DNA of 64,000 nt from positions 116,842,611 to 116,906,610 of the forward strand of contig OW240915.1 in NCBI GenBank assembly GCA_933207985.1, read 5' to 3'. Made by a program: the position numbers and the translations under genes. The notes below the pieces were generated by a model, which was given only the letters and a program-made list of their open reading frames with translations, was not told the DNA's origin and did not search any database. The DNA comes from Pelobates cultripes (taxonomy: Eukaryota > Chordata > Amphibia > Anura > Pelobatidae). Positions 42,093 to 52,694 of the stretch are shown here, piece by piece (within the stretch, counting starts at the first letter, position 1; every line of letters starts with the position of its first letter).

Positions 42093-44390
42093 TTACGATG
42101 GATCAATAAATGGGGTAAATGTAAAACCCTCATTCAGGCCCTTGGGTGATAGGGTATCGAATTTATGGATCCAGTAACATTCCCTTCTTTTGAGGGTCTG
42201 GTCCAAATCTCCTCCTCTTCTACCCATTTGAATCCTTTCAATTCCCGCAAATTTTATACATTTAGGTGTGTCCATGTGATAAGACCTGACATGCCTGGCA
42301 ACTGGAGTGTCTCTATTTGAGGTTACTGAATGGATATTTTCCATTATTCGTCTCTTAAAAGGACGTATAGTCTTGCCCATATATTTTATGCCACACTTGC
42401 ATGTCAGCAGATAGATCACACCTGAAGTATTACAGTTAAAAAACTGTTTTATGGGGATTTTCACGGTGTCAGTGGAGGCTGTAAGTGTTTTTGATCCTTT
42501 GGCAATGAAACAGAATGCCACACATCTCTCACATTGATATGTGCCATGTACTGTGATCCAACGGTTATTTATTTTTGTCTTAGATGTAGAAAAATGGCTG
42601 GGTACTAGCATTTCCTTGATATTTCTGCCTCTTCTGGCTGTAATGGACACCTTAGATGGAATGGTGTCTCTCAGGTGTGGGTCCTGTGTCAGTAGTGGCC
42701 AGAATCGGCCCAATACTTTTTTAGCTTCATCCCAGCCTGCATCATAAATTTGCTATACATCTAATATGTTTGTTGGGTTCTGGTTTAATCTCATTTAGTA
42801 TTAGGGTTTCACGATCACAGCTTAATGCTCTTGAATAGGCCTGCTTTAGGCATCTGCTAGGGTATCCTCTTTCTCTGAATCTTTGCCTTAATGTAGCCTT
42901 ACATTTGAAATCATCAATAGATGAACAATTTCTTCTTAATATTAAATATTGGCCAACTGGGATACCCCTTTTTAAGGGGATGGGATGACATAATCAGTAT
43001 ATTTTCTATTTGGTTCTGAAAAGACTATCTCACTTTCCCACCATCCCAGGTGCAGGTTGGCATAAGCTGGGGCACAAGACGTCCCCATGGCGCTCCCCTG
43101 CACCTGGTGATAGTACTTATTCTGGAAAAGAAAGAAATTATGAGTTAGGATGAATCGCAGTAAATCCAACACAAAATTTGTGTGAGTACTGTGTTCCCAT
43201 CCCCTTTTCTTTAGAAAGTATTCGGCATGATCTAAACCACTTGAATGTGGTATAGAAGAGTACAAGGCCTCCACATCCAAACTACGGAGTGCTGCTCCTT
43301 TTGGTACTTTTAATGATGTCAAGCTTTTCAAAGTATCCTTAGTGTCTTTAAGGTAGAATGGCAGTGTCTCCACAAAGGGACGAAAAATCTTGTCCACATA
43401 TATACTACCCTTACTAGTAAAATTATTGGACCCTGATACTATTGGTCTCGCTGTAAGTGTTTCATACTGTTTATGGATTTTTGGGAGACAATAAAATGTG
43501 GAAATTGTTGGATTCTTTACGAAGACACTACCGTATTCCTCTTTTGTTAACATATTGTGATCAAAGGCTTGATCTAGAAGAGTCTTGTACTCCGTTTGAT
43601 ATTTGAATGAAGGATCGGAGGCAAGCACTCTATAGGTCTTTTTGGCATGAATGATAGATTCTGCTGTTTGTACGTAATTATGTCTATTTATTAGGACAAT
43701 GTTGCTGCCTTTATCTGCAGGCTTGATTATAATGTTATCATTATCCTTAAGATTACAGATTCCATTCTGTCCTAGACATGTTACCCCTAGGTCTCACTGT
43801 AAGCATGTCTGTATTGATCTTTTTGATCATGTTAGTGGTGGAATCCACGAACATATCAATGTTCTTAAAGTCTCTAAAATTGGATGTAAACTTGCTCCTT
43901 GGGCGGAGGTCAGTATAGGGTACTATGGAGTTTCTGTCATTATCCTCTAATAAATATACCAATTCTTGTAAACATTGGTATTCTCGTGGATTGAAACCCA
44001 ATTCTTTAGCCTTTTTCTCATCCTTTATTTTGAAAAACATATGTAAGGCCAGTCGTCTACCAAACAAATTAATGTCTTTAATCCATTCAAAGTGATTGAA
44101 TGGGGGGATTGGAACAAAATATAGGCCTCTCATCAATACTTTGATCTGTATAGAAGTAAGAGTGATATCTGACAGATTTACAACTCTCATATCATTCCTT
44201 AATAGCGTCGGCGTGCCCTTCCCCTGTTCCAGGTTTGTCTGTGGGTTTGTATTTCCCCCTCTCGGGGGGTCTGCCCTAAAAAAGAAACCCCCTTTTTAAG
44301 GATTCCATTATTAGTTTGTGGGTTCCAATTACCAGCAGGGGTAGGGCTTTGCTCGTTGTCAGTATCCGATGTTTCATAATCTGATGTCAC
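42093..44390 (-). pseudogene. Penelope-like retroelement protein (RT plus GIY-YIG), broken
   Basis: Encodes, on the minus strand, the single protein of a Penelope-like element: reverse transcriptase followed by GIY-YIG endonuclease. The N-terminal part (44,190-43,753) starts with VVNLSDITLTSIQIKVL. The RT part (43,770-42,972) has IKPADKGSNIVL, FYCLPKIHK, RPIVSGSN, SLDVEALYSSIP (the first catalytic Asp) and QGSAMGTSCAPAYANL. The YxDD motif expected next is missing: after RKYTDYV the frame runs to a stop and sequence resumes with RT thumb-like pieces. The endonuclease (42,713-42,093, 206 codons) is open, with VIY and YMG at residues 99-101 and 111-113, plus Arg and Glu at about 121 and 125. Frameshifts lie near 44,195 and 43,775. 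Not functional. Confidence 0.85.
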
Positions 44391-44405
44391 ATAATTATCT
44401 GAGTC

Positions 44406-44476
44406 TGCCCTTGTAGTTTTTCTAAAGCGTCAGTATGAGACGTATGTACAGACGCTTTAGAAAAACTACAAGGGCA
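44406..44476. repeat. Perfect 26 bp inverted repeat at the Penelope 5' end
   Basis: The left arm 44,406-44,431 starts TGCCCTTGTAGTTTTTC. The right arm 44,451-44,476 is its exact reverse complement and ends ACTACAAGGGCA. The loop is 19 nt (44,432-44,450). It lies directly outside the 5' end of the Penelope frame, where inverted partial copies are often found in this class of element. Confidence 0.9.
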
Positions 44477-45269
44477 GTCTTGTACAGAAGAGTGGCTTGA
44501 TACTCAGAGATCTCAATGTGGATGGTCTGACGCATGAATATGACAAAGGGAGGAATTGTAAGGTGTGGCATCTTATATCTCTGCCACATCCTTAAGTATG
44601 ACTGAGCATTCACAGAATCACAGGCAAAAAATTTTTAGGAACATAGTCTGGCAACCTATTCAAGCCCAGATACTGCATTCCAGGAAAGCAAGTTAATAGT
44701 AACGAAAAAGGTTGAGGGTAAAATTAGATCTGGTGTTACAGAGTGAGAAGGACAATTTTCATCAGGTTTTGGCTAGAAGACATAGAATATGAATATAGGA
44801 GGACTATAACTCAAAATAAGACTGGAAGCTGACAAATTTATTAGTGGGTAAATGATGTTGCTGAGTACCATAATTATGGTAATGAGGAATGTAGTGGGGA
44901 TCATAGATGGATATTGCATCAAATTGGGTAGCGGAAGGTACCTGTTTTTTAAAACTATTATTAACATTAGAAACACATATTTATTAAAAGTAGAGCAACT
45001 TTAAGTCAGTCCATATAACGTGCAATGCCATCTCTCTTAACAGATCAAAACTGTCCTTTGTATGTATCGTATACTTATCCCACCTGAAATACATAACCAT
45101 TCACACCAACTGGAAAAAAATGAATAGTTTAAAAAAAGCATTTAGAATTTAATTCTTAAACTAAATACAAAGGTTTTACTTAATAACAAATTATGTTCAG
45201 GTAACAAAATAAATTTCACAAATCAGAAAGCAAAATGTATAAACATATTGGCAGACTTTGGGCACCATC
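44477..45269. other. Unassigned AT-rich sequence
   Basis: No recognised gene, terminal repeat or tandem repeat. Confidence 0.4.
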
Positions 45270-45273
45270 TTAA

Positions 45274-45458
45274 AGTGGCTCTCTCACTTCAAACTTACCT
45301 TTCTCCTATTATTTCCTTATCTCTTCCTCTTTCAAAATCTGTTCTTCCTTTTTTAGTTTCTGATCAATTTCTCTGTAGATCAGATATGAAGAAAAGAAGA
45401 ACAGATTCTGAAAGAGTAAGAAAAGAAGAAACAATAGGAGAAAGTAAAGTGAGTTTCT
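45274..45458. mobile_element. Foldback MITE with TTAA target sites
   Basis: A 185 bp segment flanked by TTAA (45,270-45,273 and 45,459-45,462). Much of its left half (CTCACTTCAAACTTACCTTT, CTCCTATT, AATCTGTTCTTC) is complementary to its right half (GAAGAACAGATTC, AATAGGAG, AAAGTAAAGTGAG), so it would fold into a long hairpin. No coding capacity. Confidence 0.65.
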
Positions 45459-45670
45459 TTAAGGCTACAGCACTGATTATTTTTCTTCTCCAAAGGCATT
45501 CACTTTCCTTTCAATCCTCTGTCAACAACCTCCCAAAAACAGTATTTTTCATTTTTAAGGACAAGCTACAGGCTCTGCAGACCTTGAAAAACCCAGTGCA
45601 CAAACAATTTCAATGAATCAGTAGGCTGTAAGCTGGAAGTTTGAGAAACCACTTGATGTGCATTATTTTA

Positions 45671-46090
45671 AAGGGATACTGTAGTGCCAGGAATACAAAG
45701 CTGTATTCCTGGCTCTATCGCTCCTTCTGCCTCCCTATTCCCTCACACCCCTCCCTCCCGAGTAAATAAAGGGTTAAATACCATTAATTTATTTACGTTT
45801 TCCCAGCGCTGATTTTACTCAGCACTGGGACGATGCTCTGCCCCTGATGAGCGGCTCTAATGCGTATTAACGGCAAATGTCATGAACGTATTAGACCTCC
45901 CCATAGGAAAGCATTGAATCAATGCTTTACTATGGGAAAAAATCTGACGCTGGAGGTCCTCATGCAGAGCGTGAGGATGTCCAGTGTCAGGTACCGGACC
46001 AAAGGGCTGTTTCAATTCAGGAAGCCCTCTAGTGGCTCTCTAGTAGAGAGCCACTTAGGGCAGACCTAGAGCTGCAATATATAAGTGATT
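45671..46090. repeat. MITE-like interspersed repeat
   Basis: Begins TAAAGGGATACTGTAGTGCC after a TTT, similar to the TTAAAGGG(A)CAC ends of TTAA MITEs. It contains paired hairpin-like blocks (CCATAGGAAAGCATTGAATC with AATGCTTTACTATGG; CTCTAGTGGCTCTCTAGTAG). A matching right end with TTAA was not found. Confidence 0.45.
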
Positions 46091-47069
46091 TTACTCATAG
46101 AGGGTTTTTTTTTTTTACTTACAGCTACAGTATTAGTTAAATGCATTAAAACCTGATCTGATATTTCCATTAAAAATGGTAACATTTTAAAATGTGTGTG
46201 TTCAAAGGGACATAGTGTAAACGCAGCTAAGACCCCTATTTACCACTATAACTTCTTAAAGCATAGAAATTAGCAGGGCTAACCATACCGATATCTTAGC
46301 CATACTTTTATATAGGCAGTAAGAGATCCTCTATTTTAAATATATAAATAATTGAGAATACAATTTAAAATAAGGATTGTCTTGGAATCAATAAAGTTTT
46401 GACTTTTTAGATATTTATTATATAAAAATATAAATATAAACATATAAAATCCATTACAATAATTTATAGCAGAGTTTAGCAAATTAAACTATATGCTTGC
46501 AATATCATTTTAAATAGAATAACATACCCTCTTGAACATGTCGACATCTTTCAGTCATTATAATATGTAGCGACAGTGTCTCTCCTCCGTGTCCTAATAT
46601 TAATAGAACACATATTTATACCTTAAATGTTCATTTTAGGACCTCCCTTAACATGGCCAAGATACAAGGCTTTAACTAAAGCGTAAGGGTGCACACATCA
46701 TGGGAAATTATATTAAGCTAAGACAAAATGGCGTAAGTTAAAACTACGCAGCATATTATGCACTGAAAGTAGGTAAGAGGTTATTGCTATTATGTAGCAT
46801 AGCCTTGAAGTTTGTTTATGCATTGATTGTTATTGTATTAAGCTAAGGCAAAATGGCGTAAGTTAGAACTATGCAGCATGTTATGCACTGAAAGTAGGTA
46901 AGAGCTTAAAGAAACATGTATGGAAAACAATATGTGCCATTTCTAACATCTTGTCAGTTTGCAATAACTCTTATAGACAAAGTACACAGTTTAAGAAATA
47001 CAACATTTTATTCTAAAACTTGTAATATTTTCATTTGCATTTTATAATCTATAAACTATTGCATCCTTT
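46091..47069. other. Unassigned, with a short tandem duplication
   Basis: Two copies of an ~80 bp block (46,712-46,793 and 46,835-46,912) share AAATGGCGTAAGTTA, GCAGCAT and TTATGCACTGAAAGTAGGTA. Otherwise AT-rich, without recognised coding sequence. Confidence 0.5.
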
Positions 47070-48149
47070 GACTTCGGCTTCCCCTCGATTATCCCGCTGT
47101 TTGTGTCCTTGTCGGTACTGCTTTGGAAACACCTTTCCTCCACAGCCCCCGTGCACAAATTCACAGTCCAGGTGGCTTCTTACCTGGTGACCTTGGATTG
47201 TGTCTATCTGCAAGGGTGAGCAAACACATATGCACTACAGACTCCCACCTCAGGTAAGATTCCTGACAAAAGAACTGACCATCATGGAGTCCGCAGAAAA
47301 GTGCGAGCAGCTTACCTAGCAAGTGTCCAGCCTGGCCCAGACTGTTTTGAAGTTGCAGCAAGAAGTGCTAATTTTTATAGGAACAGTACACCCAGCCTCG
47401 GAACCTGCTTATCCTGAGCCGTTCGTCGTTATGCCTGAGAAATTTGGAGGTATCCTTCCAATACTTTAAAGTGGACAGAGAATTGGTATTTGCCTTGAAG
47501 CCTCAGACTTATGCTACCAACTTCATAATGGTCCGAATACTAACTATACAACAGACCTTTCATGCCCACAGGGCGTTCTTAAAGGGGGGGGTACTGTCAT
47601 GGTTCTCACCATGACATCCAGACGGCCAGATGTGGTTGCCCCAGAAGTGGCCAATAGGGGATTTGAACCTGGATACTTTGCTGTCCTGGGCCTGCTATCT
47701 GCCACAGCAGTTCCTAGTCCTTGGAATTGTTCTAGTCCTGTTCATCCTGGCTTGTCTGGGCGCTGGACTTTGTCTATTGCTGTGCTTCTCCTGAGATTGA
47801 TCAGTCATCAGCTGGGTATATAAGCACTGCCTCGCCCTGGGAACTTTGTCAGTCCTTTGATCCTGGTTTATGTGTTCAGTTTCTGTTTTCAAGTCTCCTG
47901 AACTTGTACTCCAGATTGACCCTGGCTTCTGACTTTGTTCATCCTGACCTCAGATATCCTTTAACTTCAGCTTCCCCTCGACTATCCTGCTGTTTGTGTC
48001 CTTGTCGGTACACCTTTCCTGCACAGCCCCCGTACACAGTTTCACAGTCCAGGTGGCTTCTTACCTGGTCACCTGGGACTGTGTCTATCTGCAAGGGTGA
48101 GCAAACATATCTGTGCTACAGACTCCCACCTCAGGTAAGATACCTGACA
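47070..48149 (+). mobile_element. Collapsed Ty3/gypsy element
   Basis: A partial 5' LTR (47,070-47,268, ending CCTGACA) is followed by an ATG at 47,284 opening a broken gag start (MESAEKCEQLT then a stop). A MPEKFGG motif typical of gypsy gag lies near 47,432. The element then jumps (about 47,475-47,580) to a purine tract TTAAAGGGGGGGG and a complete 3' LTR (47,595-48,149, TGTCATGG...CCTGACA, 555 bp). The LTR has a TATATAAG box near 47,817. The whole of pol is deleted. The duplicated portion (47,070-47,268 versus 47,957-48,149) is highly similar. Confidence 0.75.
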
Positions 48150-48605
48150 GTCATGCACTGTATTGCAATCCCTAGGAGAGAGTTAATAGTACCTTAATTG
48201 GGGTGCACCCTAGCAGTTGTAGTCAAAGAGCAGATATGGGGCTCACCAGGGTGTGCATCTGTAACAGGCAGTCTGCACCATCAGGCAATATGCATATAAT
48301 GTAGATATTTGTTAAATACATGAACATGCGGGTTCACCCGTTACTGCCGGCCATGATACATGGCTGATATGTCAGGGACTGACACCTTGAAGTCATGGGG
48401 GGCACTGGAAGCCACCAGTAGCAAAGGGATGACCCTATGCACCCAGGGTAACTGGGGAGGTACCAAGCGTAGCCAGTTCATGGTCCACTATATGTCATGC
48501 ACTGTGGGGCAATCCCTTGGAGAAGGTTAATGGTACCTTATTTGGGGTGTACCCTAGCAATTAGTAGGTTGCAGATCAGACAGAGAGTAGATGTGGGGCT
48601 CACCC
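48150..48605. repeat. Degenerate direct repeat
   Basis: About 100 bp starting GTCATGCACTGTATTGCAAT (48,150-48,245) recurs at 48,495-48,605, with GTTAATGGTACCTT and GATGTGGGGCTCACC in common. Function and family unknown. Confidence 0.5.
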
Positions 48606-48810
48606 CAATAGTATTTTTGTAATTAGTTCTTCGTATGTGACAGTTTTAACAGCCGTCAGAACAGCAGCATAGATTCATCTTCAACTTCAGAGGAATACTG
48701 ATGTTAATAACTTCAACATTTGTGTTGTTGTGCTATGTTTATTTTGTAAGTGCAGATTATGGTGCACAGTCTAAGTATTGCAAGACATGAGTAGATGATC
48801 AAGGGTTACA

Positions 48811-48880
48811 TCCTCTTTTTTTTTTTTTTTTATCTTTATTTTTGATTTGAGCCATAGAAAACATATACTCATAATTACAG
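48811..48880 (-). repeat. Poly-T run and short LINE 3'-end remnant
   Basis: A run of about 18 T (48,814-48,831) is followed by ATCTTTATTTTTGATTTGAG, which matches the style of the L1-like 3' end at 49,805-49,820. It is probably a strongly truncated LINE copy on the minus strand. Confidence 0.4.
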
Positions 48881-49798
48881 CCTGTAATCCCTTCAGGACC
48901 GGACTGTTTTGGCCATGTTGTATGTTAAGGACCAGGGCTGTTTTAACACTTTTGTGGTGTTGTGTTTATCTGTAATTTTCCTCTCTCTCATTGACTGTTC
49001 CCATTACAAATGATATATTGGTTTTTTTCAGGACCAGAAGGGCTCTCTTTACATACCATTATTTCTATCATGTCATAAAATTTAATTTAAAAGAAAAAAA
49101 CTAAAATATGGTGAAAAATTGAAAATAAAACATGCTTTTTGACTTTTAATTGAAAAATCTTTTACTCATCTACAAAAGCTAATAAAAAAACTGCTAAATA
49201 GATTCAAAATGTTGTACTGAGTTTAAAAACACCCTTTGTTTACATGCTTTGTGCTATTAAGTACAAGTAGGACATTGCTGTTTCAAAATATAATTTTTTT
49301 TTAATTTATCAATAGTAACATTGTAACACTGTAATCTGTCCTAAATCTCTAAAACACACCACATGTACATATTTTTTTTTAAAGTAGACAACCCAGGGTA
49401 TTCATCTAAGGATATTGTCTATGCAGCCATTTTACCACCAACCTTTGCCAAACTTTGCATAGGTAATTAATTTTTTTTCACATACATTGTAATTCAGGTA
49501 GAAATTCACAGATCGTGTTATGTGTTGCTGCCAAAAAAACACACTAATATGTGTTCAGCAACATCTCCTGAGTATAGTGATACCACTCATGCAAGGCTTG
49601 TCGGGTTGTTTGGGGGCTAAAAGGCTACATTTGGCAGGTGCGCATATCTATTTTCCAACTTGGAACTTTGACATGTAGTCAACCTGCGCCCATGTCCTAT
49701 TTGGGACATTTTTGAAACCGGCCAATGTATTTTACTCCCATCAAACCATATATTTTTGAAAAGTAGACAGCCAAGGGTATTTTCAATGGTGGTATTTT
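48881..49798 (-). mobile_element. piggyBac element, 3' part (left of the LINE insertion)
   Basis: Non-coding sequence with TAATCCCTTCAGGACCGGAC and tandem-like blocks: TGTGTTCAGCAACATCTCCT, GGGGGCTAAAAGGCTA and AAAGTAGACAnCCnAGGGTA. Blocks of the same type occur at 54,700-55,540, on the other side of the L1-like insertion. The two halves are therefore parts of one element, split by the LINE with a TCAATGGTGGTATTT duplication at the junctions (49,783-49,797 and 54,690-54,704). Confidence 0.6.
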
Positions 49799-49942
49799 TA
49801 AATTCTTTATTTTTGCATTGATAGAAAATATGGCATTTCTATTTGGTACGCTTGTGCAAAAGCCAGTTCAAGATACATGTATCTTTTACGTTACAGAAAG
49901 GAAGATCATATTGTTAAAGCATGCATTAGTTTGCTCAATGTT

Positions 49943-50340
49943 AAAGGACCACTATAGGCACCCAGACCACTTCAGCTTAATGAAGTAGTCTGGGTGTCTG
50001 GTCCATCTAGGAATAACCCTTTCTGCTGTAAACATAGCAGTTTCAGAGAAACTGCTATGTTTACCTATGGGTTAATCCAGCCTCTAGTGGCTGTCTCATT
50101 GACAGCCGCTAGAGGCGCTTCCGTGCTTCTCACTGTGACTTTCACAGTGAGAAGACACCAGCATCCATAGGAAAGCATTGAGAATGCTTTCCTATGAGAC
50201 TGGCTGAATGCGCGCGCGGCTCTTGCCGCAAATGCGCATTCAGCCGATGACATCAGAAGAGGGAGGAGAGTCCCAGCACCGATGGAGCCCGGCGCTGGAG
50301 AAAAGGTAAGGGATTAACCCCTTCCTCCCCCTTCAGCACC
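49943..50340. repeat. MITE-like repeat nested in the LINE
   Basis: Starts TTAAAGGACCACTATAGGCA. It contains hairpin blocks (CAGTTTCAGAGAAACTG; GCCTCTAGTGGC with GCCGCTAGAGGC; CACTGTGACTTTCACAGTG; GCGCATTCAGCC with GGCTGAATGCGC). The left end resembles the TTAA MITEs at 9,271 and 45,671. The right end is not clear. Confidence 0.5.
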
Positions 50341-51583
50341 ACGGCAGTTGGCTTATAGTGCAGTAGGGCAGGATTGATTCATGGGGTGTTCACATTTCGG
50401 ATGTGCAGTCCATGTTAACCACCCGCCGTAAGTAGGTTTGTGTCTGCTCTTAGGCCCTCCTTTTGGTAACACTAGTTATTGGCATGGCTGTGCACCATTT
50501 ACCATCTCCTGTCTCAATTTTGGTTTATTTAGGGGTGCGAAAATGAAAAGATAGAGGGAAGAAGACTGGGGAGAGGCAAGCAGTAGGAAAGGGGGGAAAC
50601 AGTTGTGGGGGTGGGGGGTGGGGGAGGAAGTCGTGGGGGAAAGTTAGGGAGCGACGGATCAGACTCCTTAGTTGAGTCCTCCCCTTACCTTTGGGTTAGT
50701 GTTCTAGATATTCCTCCCAGGATTGCCAGACCTTTGTGAATGCTGGCTCGGTATTTCTAACCTGAGCCGTAAGTTTTTTCATAAGGCAGTTATCTTTTAT
50801 TTTGAAAATGACCTGATCTATGGTGGGTAAAGCGCTTTTGAGCCATGATTGGGATATTGCCCGTCATGCTGCCAACGTGATATTTTTGTGCAGCTTTGGT
50901 GGTTAGGCCCGTTACCAGCCTGGATAACAGAAACGTCCATGGATCTGGGTCTGTTTGTCTTTGCATCACTGCCGTAAGAAGTTCTCTGACTAGAACCCAG
51001 AAATTATCTATTTTTGGGCAGGTCCACCACATGTGTATAAACGTGCCTTTGATCCCACAATTGCTCCAGCAGTCATCTGTGGCTGTCTTACCCATACAGA
51101 AAAGTTTCTCTGGTGTTGTGTACCACCTCATGAGCATTTTATATGGTTGCTACTGGAGCGTGACACATATTGAGCTTTTTATGGTCGTCTCACAGATATC
51201 CAGCCAGTCTTTCCCTTTTAGTGTTTGTGACAGGTCTGCTTCTCATTGGGCGATGTATTGTTTTCTGGGGTGCTGAGCTGTGTATAGACTGTGGTGATCA
51301 GGCCTTTATGCGTGGCTTCTGTTATACATAGTTTTTCGTAAAAAGTCATGGGGGTCTGTGCTGCTGACTTCACTTGTCGGTCTCTGGTAAAGTCCCTAAG
51401 TTAGATGTATCTGAAGTAGTTTTTAGTACTTAGCCATGCTAGAACCCTGTATGTACATTTGGAAGTATCTTTGCATTCCCGTGGCCTCTATTCCCCTAAA
51501 GTCCCTAGCGCTCAAATGTGCTGCTGACTTCACTTGTCGGTCTCTGGCAAAGTCCCTCAGTTAGATGTATCTGAAGTAGTTTT

Positions 51584-52100
51584 TGTCAGGATTACAAGTT
51601 TATCCAGCAGGTAGAATTGTGTCACATAGATGACTAATAGGTAACGCATTACCAGGCCTTAGAATGGCCAGACTTAACGTACCAAAGAGTAGTCAGGATA
51701 CCTGCCGAGGTCAGGTTATACAGAAAGAGACACAACGATAAAGGAAAGCCAGAAGTCAGGGATACCAGAACACAGGGAAGTCAAAATCAAAGCCAAAGTC
51801 AAAAACCAGAAGAAACTTGAATCAGGAACGCGCTCTCGGACAACCACTAGGGAAACCACGACAGGGCACTGAGCAGGATGAGAACTGGGCCTAAATAGGC
51901 TGTAATCGGCCTTTAACTCCAAAGGCAGTTACCAGGTTACCATTTGCATAATTGCAGCTCAGCACAAACCCTCCTGTGGATTTGATTGCTGCTCGGCACA
52001 ACTTTTCCTATCAGGACAGTAATGTTGCTCGGCACAACTTTTCCTGTCAGACCAGTAAATGTAATTAATCACATTTTTATATGCAGATGAATACATGACA
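51584..52100 (-). mobile_element. Solo LTR in the LINE
   Basis: A 517 bp segment, on the minus strand TGTCATGTATTC...CCTGACA, flanked by the perfect 5 bp duplication GTTTT (51,579-51,583 and 52,101-52,105). It is Ty3/gypsy-like in style and related to the small LTR at 1,203-1,572: both contain CCTTAGAATGGCC and GGAAAGCC words. No internal region is left. Confidence 0.85.
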
Positions 52101-52594
52101 GTTTTTCGTATTTAGCCGTGCTAGTATCTTTAGTTCATTGAATGACCGGAACGTGTACGTGCCCTGTACGTACATTTGCAAGTATCTTTGCATCCCTGTG
52201 GCCTCTATTCCTCTGAAGTCATCCCCGGCCCAAAGGCCCTGTTACGTAGGTACGGGATCAGGGGGGAAGGGGTGTGTTTTAGTGAATATTTGTGGGCCAT
52301 GAGGTCCCAGATTCTTATGGAATTTAATATAGCCAGGCAAGTTGTGCCCAGATCTGGTCTGTGCGTTTTGGTTACCCATATTAGAAATTGGTGTAAATCT
52401 GTCCCCATTAGCAATGTTTCCAGGTACACCCATCTATGTGCGTCAATTGGGGAGTGCCATGCTACTTTTTGTGCTAGTTGCGCAGCTAGATAGTACAGGT
52501 ACAGGTTTGGAAGGCCGAGCCTTCCGTGCCTCTTGGGTCTGTACAATGCGTGTCTGGTTAATCTGTGCCATTTCCCTGCCCAAATGAAGTTGTC

Positions 52595-52694
52595 NNNNNN
52601 NNNNNNNNNNNNNNNNNNNNNNNNNNNNNNNNNNNNNNNNNNNNNNNNNNNNNNNNNNNNNNNNNNNNNNNNNNNNNNNNNNNNNNNNNNNNNN
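52595..52694. other. Assembly gap (100 N)
   Basis: Exactly 100 N, inside the LINE ORF2 relic. A fixed length suggests a placeholder for a gap of unknown size. Confidence 0.99.

Noticed and set aside
44740..44775. CTGATGA on the minus strand near the Penelope 5' end as hammerhead
   Set aside because: No GAAA at the required distance and no stem II.
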